Source: Parietaria judaica
Taxonomy: Eukaryota; Streptophyta; Magnoliopsida; Rosales; Urticaceae
Direction of reading: 5' to 3'
Assembly: GCA_954871525.1 (NCBI GenBank)
Contig: OX940869.1
Location: 21,976,001 to 22,040,000 of the forward strand
Length of the DNA: 64,000 nt
Shown: positions 56,056 to 64,000 of the stretch, piece after piece
Numbering within the stretch: position 1 is the first letter of the stretch
Layout: each line of letters starts with the position of its first letter
Made by a program: the position numbers and the translations under genes
Notes under the pieces: generated by a model
The model's database searches: none
The model's input: only the letters and a program-made list of their open reading frames with translations
Told to the model about the DNA's origin: nothing

Positions 56056-57640
56056 TGATATCTAGTAGGTTTTTTAGTTGTTCGTTTACTCCGAACAACT
56101 TCATCACCTTCCAATATTTGATTTTTCTTTCTCGAAACTGTCGTTCATTGACCATCATCATCCTAAATAGAATTTTCATTAAGACTTTGGCTATCCAAAT
56201 GTATTTTATCATTTAGCTGCAAGGGCAGCAATGTAGATAAAGGACTTTTCATCAATTGTAACTCAATCTAAGAAGAAATCTCCGCCGTAAAGACGTAAAC
56301 CACAAAGTTGCTCTCAACCCTGGGACTTAAAGCTGCAATCTCCATTTGTGTCTCTTTGAAAGTTGAATCCAGGGCGCCATCAACTACCATAAGAGTGCTT
56401 GAATTCAAATTTGAGTCAAGCATTGTGGTAGGTTCACGAGTCAAATCCGCTACATTTTTGTCATTAACATCATTTCGACACCTTTCAAAAACTCTATTGA
56501 TAAGAACCTCCGAGATCGATTAGAAGTCTTGCGCTTCCAAATTTTCCTATTCTTTGAACGCCCTCTCGATGGTTCCCTCGAATGAGTCTTTCTCGCATTC
56601 ATTTCCATGGAAAAATATAGACTTTTTTTTTCGGCAACTCTTCTCTTGTGACATTTCTTTTACAGCTAGATGACGAGTGCCCAATGGCATGGCAAGTAGA
56701 GCATAGATCCGGCAAACCTTCGTATTCAAGATTCACCCAAATCTGCAAATCATCCGTATCGACCCGTAAAGTGTGCTGAACCGGCTTTTTAAGATCAATG
56801 TCTACAAGAACTCAAGCAAAATGCCCCATTTCACTGTCTAACATATTTCTGTCAATTTTTAGAGGCAAGCCGATTCTCCTCGCAATATCCGAAATAATTT
56901 GTCTATCAAGGTAGGTTGTGGATACGAACCCAAACCTGAGTGGTCGAGGACTTGTGGGCAGCAGGATCGAAACCGGGAGTCCAACTTATTAGCCTAAGAA
57001 TTCTAGGATTGAGGCGTATCGCGCGTCGACTCCAAACATTTTATAGAGCTTCATCTGACTCAAAGATCATATGATAGAAGCCTTTTTCTTATGGAGATAA
57101 GCTTCCAATTCATTTGAAACCCCCAAACCGAATTGAGTTTTAATTTCAGCTCGGTTTGACGTCTTGGAATTTCACCTTTAAAGAGAGTGACTCTACCAAT
57201 AATCGAGTGTTTACAAACTTCCAACCGCTTATTATAAGCATGTTGTGAAATTTTTAACGCCTTATATCCCCCTAAATCAATAACCTTCCAAGCAACCACA
57301 AGGGGGATCGGGTTAAAAGGAGTTGTCACCGTAGAGCCCGCTGCCACTGCATAAGAGAGCTTCTGAGATGCTAAACAGGAGATTTCCGGCGACTTTCTAG
57401 AGGATGGTTGGTATCAATGGTGTACTTGGGTAAAACTTCAATTTCTGGGAACAAGAGAGGTGAATCCGTAGCCTTAGAGACGTGTTGGAAGTCTGGGAAA
57501 GACGGTAAACCGTAGAGATAAACTTGAGAAGAATAGAAGAAGAAATCTTTTTCTCGAACACTCGGTGGGCGTAACATAGAAACAATCTTCAAGCACAAAA
57601 CTCTCAGCACAATCCACAAACACTCAGCAAATGCAAGAGA
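56056..57640 (-). pseudogene. LINE ORF1 (DUF4283-like with CCHC knuckle), decayed
   Basis: The minus-strand frames show, in order, a basic N-terminal stretch (57619-57371), a DUF4283-like part (VVAWKVIDLGGYKALKIS and NSVWGFQMNWKLISIRK, 57347-57060) and a knuckle of the zf-CCHC_4 type, LEYEGLPDLCSTCHAIGH with the last Cys of SSSSC (about 56740-56660). Several frameshifts separate these. Plant L1 ORF1 proteins bind the element RNA. The exact start is not clear. Confidence 0.6.
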
Positions 57641-57871
57641 AAGTAGAAATGAGGCTACAAATCAGCTCTTAAGTTCGTCCGACCGAGTAAGGTTGAGAGA
57701 GCTCGGAGAAGAAACGAGAGCTTCAACAGAGAGGAAGAAATCAGCGAGCACTCCAAGCTGCCATCAGACCCGTGAAGGCAGCACCGTCGGAGCGGTGGAG
57801 ACGCACGGGGGAGGTCGTCTACGGTCAGCCAAAAGGGGGGACGGGGGTTTCTATACTTTGGCCATTACATT

Positions 57872-58201
57872 GTATATATATATTGATGTTGCAATGCCCA
57901 GTGACACATGTTCTCTTAGTAGACAACACAAGTCGAACAAATATTTGATTGTAGTACAGCAACGAAGATTTCTTGTTCAGTTTTAAAGCGTGTAGAAAAA
58001 TTTTAAAAAATTAAAAAAAATTAAAAAAAAACTTCAAAAGAGAACTTTCAGTACACTGTGGAGACACACAACCAGAAAGTTGATCTTTACTTTTGTAGAC
58101 AAGGATCATAGTTTTTAAGTTGTCCCGAGTTCGCAAGGTACAAGGGCTGTACAGAGACATTGCCTGTTATTCAATCTCAATCCAAAAAAAAAAAAAAACC
58201 G
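57872..58201. other. 3' flank of the SPX gene
   Basis: Intergenic or 3' UTR sequence with A-runs at 57990-58030 and 58182-58198; no gene seen. Confidence 0.5.
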
Positions 58202-59899
58202 TTACATACACTTGTCATTGTCTTTCTGCACCTCTTCTTCGCCATGAAACGTGTCCGGAGAATTCGAAGCAGAGTTCTCGGCTGTCACAGCGCCGGTGCC
58301 ATCATCTTCCTGGCTCCGAACGAGAGAAGAGAACGACAACGGGTTGGACGTCGAGCTCGCTTTCTGAAGACCTCGTATCGCTCTCATGGCCGCAAGAGTA
58401 CTTCGGTAAATAAATACCGTTTCACTGTCAAGATTCGAAGGTGTGCCCGAACGATTCGAAGGGTTATTCTCATGTCGCTCCGTCTTGTTTTGTGCGATCG
58501 GGGTCGATTCGATGATCTCTGCCTCGAGCGGGAAAAGAAGCTCGAGATTCGCCTCGCATTCGCGGACCAGCCTCGTCAGGGGCTCCGTCGAAAAGGAAGG
58601 TTGACCCAGAGCGAGTTGCGTGAAGGGTAGGCGCAACAATGCGCCGGTTCGCTTATCGTACTTCTTCAAGATTTTGACCAGTCCTATTGAAACCATAAAA
58701 CAGGTACGTTTACGCGACTGACACGAAGAAAAAAATATATGAAAAACTCTGTGATAAAGCTGGCGATACCTGTTTAATACAAGAAGCTAGAATTTTAAGG
58801 AGCAGCATCTCCCTATATAAATGGAGAAGTCCTTACCAAAACGGTTAGACGTGGGATAAGAAGCAACACGATATCTTACGTACCTGCGAAATTTAAGGAA
58901 CTATAGTTTTTGAGGAGGACCATCTCGCCGTGGATGGTGACGAAGTCCTTGCGAATATCCATCATTTCTTCGCTGAATTCGCTCTCTGATGTAAAAGCGC
59001 TGCCATTGTAGCTCTTGTCTTTGAGCCGCTCGATTCTTTCTTTCAATTCCTGATGCAATTTAGAGGAAGTAGAGTGCATCAGAAACTCAAGGTTTTGGCT
59101 ATAAGTTGTGAATATTGTCTATCCGATCCGAAATGAGTTCGCGATTTGATTGGATCTCTGCAAAGGCGGTCGAGACACTTTTTTAAGAGATTACCATATG
59201 ACAAGATCCCGTGGCTGTAATGTTCCAACAGCTTATCAATGTCGACTTTTAAAATCGCAGGATAAGATCGAAAATCAAAGTAGTTTCACGGGCAAATGAG
59301 CGATGTGATGACGACGAAAGGTAAACAGCCGAGCAACGACAACCACCATTTAACCGGCGAAACGGGTTGAGACGAGGTGCGACGGGAAAGCAGTGACGAT
59401 TTTACCATTGTAAATTACAAATCTTTTGTTGATTGAAAGTAAAATGTCAATTTTTTTAATAAACCTCTCCATAGATTCCATTGAGAGGCCTCGGAACGAA
59501 CGCCTTTTGGGCATCACCAAACGATACAAGCAAAGATTCCATTGACGGACTTCAAAAGGTTCAATCTTTAATCGCATAATTCACCATCTCCATCGAAGGT
59601 CGATGATTACAGACTCATAATCACAACTGAATTTCGAATTAACGGACCTGGAATCGGATGACGAAATCCTCCTCCTTGTCGACGTAGAAATCGTTGAATT
59701 TCTCGAGCTCGTCGTTGAGGATGGTGACGAACCAGTCCTCGAGATGGGCGGAGGAGGAAGGGTTGTTGGGGCCGAGATCGTCGATGGCGGATGGGAGATT
59801 CTTGAGGAGCTTCTTGAGAGGCTTGTAGCAGAGGAACTTGTCTCGCCACTCGGGGAGGGTTTCTTCGAGGTGGGTCGTGAATTCCTTGCCGAATTTCAT
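58202..59899 (-). CDS. SPX1/2-like: SPX-domain protein, SPX1/SPX2-like phosphate sensor
   Basis: Three exons: 59899-59648, 59049-58884 and 58683-58202 (TGA), 299 aa. Donors are CAG|GTCCGT and CAG|GTACGT; acceptors are GCATCAG and CAATAG; frame is kept throughout. I start at [18 protein letters not shown] (59899), the family start, not at an in-frame ATG 36 bp upstream. The SPX domain has the lysine-rich helices [15 protein letters not shown] and, after exon 2 ([31 protein letters not shown]), [18 protein letters not shown], which bind inositol pyrophosphates. The C-terminal ~110 residues are serine-rich and disordered. In Arabidopsis and rice, SPX1/2 bind PHR transcription factors when phosphate is ample and block them in the nucleus. 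There is no EXS or RING domain, so it is not PHO1 or NLA. Length and intron number fit. No defect seen. Confidence 0.92.
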
Positions 59900-59935
59900 C
59901 AGAGAGGACCAAGGAAGAGAGAAGAAGATTCTCAA

Positions 59936-61559
59936 AAATGATCGAGGGAAGAGAGAGAGGCAAGGCTTTTATCAAGAGAGAAGGAATATTATTTATTGGA
60001 TTAATTAGCCAAATAAATAATACAGAAATTTGCTAGTAAAGTCTTCTAATTCGTTTCTTTTTTAACTTATCTTCGAATAAATAAGTCGTTAAATTATTAA
60101 ACTCAATTTTTCTTAAACTCCTCCATTTTTATTTATTTTTTTAATTTCGATTTAAATCAATAAAATTAAGCATTTTTAATAAATCAATTAAACAAATGGC
60201 GAGCTGAAGCTATCAATATTTTCAAACTCAATTTTCCTAAATTCTGTCATTTTTAAACAGATAATAAAAAACGTTGACATAGCTTAATTTTTTTTTTAAT
60301 TGCTCTTAGTTTTAGTTAAGAAAAAATTATTTTTTTAAAAATTGACAAGTGTTTGGTAAACTATTTATAGGACGGTTGTTGTTAGTAACAAAAGTTGATT
60401 TAGTATTTGGTAAAAAAAATTATTTAGGCTAAAAAAAAACTAAAATAAACTAAAATCATGTTTTAGTTAAAAAAAAAAAAAAAAACTTCGAATCCTAGTT
60501 TTTACGACTAATGTACAAAAATCTAAAATCCCTTTTGTGTTTTTTGTAAAAACAATTTTACCAAACACATGAAAATCAATTTAGTTTATTTTAAAAACTA
60601 AAACAGCACTTTTTAAGTTAAACCAAACGCACTCATTAGCAATTAAAAATTAAATTTTAAGATTTATTTGTAAAAAATATATAAATTTGTAGACTTTAGC
60701 CACAAAATTTTCTAACTAATATTTTTGTAATTGTTGTTGGCAGTGGCACTTTGCTATGTCGTCTTTGGTTGCCATTTTTAGAGGTATCTTTTTCTTTTCT
60801 GTTTGGACATGGATCATTTAAATATACGATTAAGAAAAGAATGATCGGAAAGGACATAAGACAGGAGAATCAAGGTCAACAAGTCCCTCCTCATTTCTTC
60901 AAACTTCAAAGGAAATGTTAATTTGACGGTCGAGGCAAGCTTATTAAAAGTTAAACTGCTGGAGAAAGATTTCAAAAACTACAACCTTCAAAAATATGAA
61001 AGAATTGGCTGAGGACTACAGAAAAGATGTTTAACAACGGTCTCGGAAATAAAGTGCTTTGTAAGAATCATATTATTGAAGAAGCAACGCGAGAAAGAGA
61101 GCAATGAATGCCTTATGTTGTAAAACTCAAAAAAATTCTACCAATTATTTTATAGCGTGGAAAGAAAATAATGGAGGTAGATGAACGATATAACGTGTGA
61201 AGAATGGTAAGGTGATACGGTAAGGATAAGATAAAGAGTAAAAGGTAAATTAAAGATTTAAGTATAGTATGCACTCATCCTCCAAAATCTATATATACAT
61301 AAAAGCATGATCACCTTATTCTTCTAAGCCATTCCTCTATAAAGAGACCTTCAAATGCAATTTTCTTAGAATTTAGAATTAAAAAAAATAAAGTAATGAC
61401 ATGGCATGGTACATTTAATAGATTTTAAGAATTTATATAGATTTATAATAATAATAATATGTATTATTACACTTAAATTCTTATGAAAACCTTTAGCCTT
61501 CTAGACATTATTATCAAAAATTTATAATTTACTAATTATTTGCAATCTTTATAAAAATA
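59936..61559. other. Intergenic region upstream of the SPX gene
   Basis: Very AT-rich with many T- and A-runs; no gene or clear repeat. On the minus strand GATAAAAGCC and CAATAAATAATATT lie at about 59965-60000 and could hold the SPX TATA box. A GNATATNC-like GAATATTA near 59985 misses the last base. Confidence 0.4.
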
Positions 61560-61875
61560 TATATCTATATCTATATATCTATATAAAAGGAGAGTTTTTG
61601 AGTGATGACGTGGCAAGTTAGATTCAAAAGAATTGTGCATTTCTAAATTTTTAGCTTGTGAATTATTTTTAATGAATAAAATACCTTCCTAGTGCTAGTG
61701 TTTCAACGTTTGCTTTTAATAGGTTAATAGTCTTTCTAATGGGTTATGAACATGTCCAGCGTTTAATCATTAAACAATATGACTTATCAGTTTTCACATT
61801 CAATGTGCTTATTTTATTAGGTTTTAATATATTTACTTAAAACTCAAATCTATATATATATAAAAGGAGAATCTC
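61560..61875 (+). repeat. Two copies of a TATATAAAAGGAGA end-like motif
   Basis: TCTATATAAAAGGAGAG at about 61577 and TATATATATAAAAGGAGAA at about 61853 lie in the same orientation, both after TA-rich DNA. Each is followed by a sequence with TGACGTGGCA or ACAAGTGGCAT. They look like 5' ends of related non-autonomous transposons, perhaps Helitron-like, but I find no matching 3' ends. Confidence 0.3.
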
Positions 61876-62500
61876 ACCACAACAAGTGGCATCATAAAAA
61901 GCTTGGGATTTGAGAATCCTCTATTTCTGAATTTTTCAATTTTATATTTTTTTTCCTACGTTTTTTCATTAACTATTACACTAACATTAAATTATTAGTG
62001 CTAAATTAATGTCGTTAAGTGCTAAATTAACACCTTTTCAATGTTAAGTGCTAAATTAATACCATTAATTTCTGTTTTGGCTCTTACTCTTCCACGTTCG
62101 TCTTTTTGCCCACTCGAGCTTCTCTCTTCGTCCCTTCGATTTCCTCATTTCTCTTCCACGCGAGCTTCTCAGTATATCCTTTCAAAATTATCAACGTGCC
62201 GCCGGTCTCTCCTCCCATGTCGCTACATTTGCGTGGTGGCGACCCCGCCAGCATGAAGTTCTCCCCGCAAGCGTGGTCGCAACCGAGCGACCCTAGCCGG
62301 AGAAACACATCCCTCGCATATATGCTTCTCTCCATCCTCCACGGATAGTTAGTTGATTCCCGAGAATGCTTATGCTTTTTGCTGATTCCCCCCCCCCCCC
62401 CCCCCTATTTTGGTTTCTTTTTTTCTGGATTTGGGTTTCGATTTCATTCGTGATGGTTTTCATTTGATTTTTAAGCATTGTTTGTCCCTTTTTTTTTCAG
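61876..62500. other. Region before the mini-exon array
   Basis: A CT-rich, leader-like stretch lies at 62080-62350, with a polyC run at 62389-62405. The open frames here show no recognisable protein. Confidence 0.35.
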
Positions 62501-63125
62501 GGGTTTGCATCTGTCGAGAATAGGGTTATCGCGGCAAGTTTCTTATTTCCACGAGTTTAATTTCAATATTTTTCAGTGAGTTTTTTTTTGTTTTTTGTTT
62601 TGTTTTGGTCATCGTTTATACTTTTGTTAATTTTCAGGGGGATTTCTGCTATTACAATAAGGTCGTCGTGTTTCCGGTAAGTTTCTTATTTACCAGAGTT
62701 TAAACTGAATTTTTTTCGATGAGTTTTATTTGATTTTGGGAATTGGTTTTCCTTCGGTTGATTTCCCAGTTGTATTTCTTCAATCAATATATAAATGTTG
62801 CGTTTTTTTTTTCAGGGGATTTATGCTATCAAGAAAAATGGCGTTTCCTTTCCGGTAAATCTCTTATTTCTCGGAGTTTGGTTTGAATTTTTTCGGTAAG
62901 TTTGATTTGATTTTGGGCATTGATTTTACTTTTGTTTATTTTTAAGTGATATTTTTTCAATTAAGATATAGTTCGTTGAACTTTCGGGTTAGTTTATTTT
63001 TTTTTTTCACAAATTCTGTTTAATTTTTTCTTGGTGAGTTTGATTTGATTTATGTGCATTGTTTTCTATTTTGTTGTTTTATCAGGTAGATTTCTATAAC
63101 CAAGCTTGAGTTCTTCCCTTCCCCG
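62501..63125 (+). repeat. Diverged tandem array of mini-exon-like units
   Basis: Five units occur. Four carry a T-rich CAG acceptor, a short block and a donor-like GT(A/T)A(A/G)TTTCTTATTT or GCAAGTTTC: blocks at 62501-62533, 62638-62676, 62816-62854 and 63086-63125. A degenerate fifth unit near 62947-62989 has lost its AG. Unit spacing is 131-178 bp. The linkers share GAGTTTAA...GAATTTTTTCG.TGAGTTT.ATTTGATTTTGGG. It may be a 5' leader of a gene lying to the right, or an expanded intron. Confidence 0.5.
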
Positions 63126-64000
63126 GTTAGTTTCTTATTTTCGGTTTTCGTCGGGAACTGTAAGTCTTACATTGTAGATTTTATTTTTACCATAGTCTTG
63201 CTTCTATTTTAGTCTTGAGAAATACCATTGAAGGAACGCCTTGCATACCTCTGTTTGTTCATTGTGTGCAAACCACCGTCCCTTCTACAAGGAATTGTAT
63301 CATTGTATCATAGGTTTGATGCTGCAATTCTTATTTCTCATGATTTTTTTTTCTTTGTTGTCGCTTCTCATCCCCGTCAATTCTCCAACGAGATTATTTT
63401 TCTTGCATTTTTGTTTTGTTCCTTGGTTTTATTTCTTCAATTTATTGGTGTTCTGACTTCTGATACCAATCAAACTATTTTGTACAAACAAGTTGTTTTT
63501 AAGTGTTAAGGTTTTCTTGGTTTCGGAGATATCGGCTTGCCAACTCCGAACTCCGTTTGTTGTGGTAAATTCTCATATCTAATATCATCTAGCTTTTATC
63601 CTCTGTTATAAATATTAGGTAATAATTCTCCACATCTTTGTGGGAGTTTATATTTATTCTGAGATATCATAGACTTTGAGTTATATCAATATTGTTTCAG
63701 TTTATAAATTATCTTGAAATTCAATTACACAAGGACTCCGTGTTGATTCTCCGGTGGAAAGAGAGTTACAGAGACAACAATTTGGGAAAACCGAATAACA
63801 ATGTAATAAGATAATTTTCTTTTATTTTTGTGTTTCAATGAAAAATCTCTTATCGAAGATAATGTCAAGGTCTTATCGATTAATCTTAATTTCATTTCAT
63901 ATTTTTTCTGCAAGACAATTTACATCGGTCTTTCTTTTTTAGTATTTCTTTGTAAGTTCACATCTTAGTGATCTTAGATTATCTTTGTCATGTTTTATTA
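63126..64000. other. AT-rich right end, no gene recognised
   Basis: Contains T-rich stretches and short open frames without known motifs. It could be a leader or intron region of a gene beyond the window. Confidence 0.35.

Larger units (their letters stand above)
51788..57858 (-). mobile_element. L1-like LINE with RNase H, ~6.07 kb
   Basis: On the minus strand it has ORF1 (about 57640-56560), ORF2 endonuclease (56055-55037), RT (54866-53880), a zf-RVT region (53300-52580) and RNase H (52490-51923). The 3' end lies at about 51790, in a TA-rich tail. A 13-bp direct repeat TGGCCATTACATT flanks it (51775-51787 and 57859-57871), fitting a LINE target duplication. Many stops and frameshifts make it inactive. 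It lies between two convergent host genes. Confidence 0.85.

Noticed and set aside
62106..62348. 80-codon plus-strand frame
   Set aside because: No recognisable domain; lies in a CT-rich leader-like tract and overlaps an equally long minus-strand frame.
1..64000. tRNA, rRNA or microRNA genes
   Set aside because: I saw no tRNA box A/B pairs, rRNA segments or convincing long hairpins; the tRNA-like motifs seen are retrotransposon primer sites.

Overview
This window is nuclear DNA of a flowering plant, probably a eudicot; I cannot name the species. The evidence is two intron-rich plant genes (a PHO1-type phosphate exporter and a small SPX-domain regulator), canonical GT-AG introns, and a dense nest of plant transposon families: Tat-type and Del-type Ty3/Gypsy, Ty1/Copia, an L1-like LINE with an RNase H domain, a hAT element and a probable Harbinger MITE.

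Layout. 1-5720: 3' part of a Tat-type Gypsy element carrying an antisense three-exon gene and a 3' LTR. 5721-15884: a second, pol-less Tat-type element, interrupted by a full hAT transposon (6958-11361, TSD GATATATA) and by an internally deleted Copia element (12012-13449, TSD GAGGA). 15885-25388: minus-strand Del-type chromovirus, cut inside its integrase, with a 4.36-kb LTR and two gag-like genes. 25389-27220: Copia fragment with gag, a probable gag-terminal intron and the start of RT. 27908-41165: the largest element, a decayed Tat-type Gypsy with gag, protease, RT, two RNase H domains, integrase, tandem-repeat arrays and antisense ORFs near its 3' LTR. 41166-42793: leader and LTR of a minus-strand Copia element. 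42918-43636: MITE candidate.

From about 43.6 kb the sequence becomes genic. A PHO1 homologue (45399-49262, plus strand, 12 exons, 759 aa) and an SPX1/SPX2-like gene (59899-58202, minus strand, 3 exons, 299 aa) converge on an 8.9-kb interval holding a probable solo LTR (49616-51715) and a 6-kb LINE (51788-57858) with a 13-bp target duplication. Both genes carry the SPX inositol-pyrophosphate sensor domain, so this is a small phosphate-homeostasis neighbourhood. The last 4 kb is AT-rich, and holds two copies of a TATATAAAAGGAGA motif and a tandem array of units that each look like a 39-nt mini-exon with its own splice sites.

The most unusual signals are the antisense multi-exon gene with an internal exon duplication inside a retrotransposon, the twin-gag Del element, the mini-exon array at 62.5-63.1 kb, and stop codons in the Tat pol gene that fit C-to-T decay at methylated CAG/CGA sites. 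All coordinates come from reading the sequence by eye; family names rest on motif recognition, not on searches.
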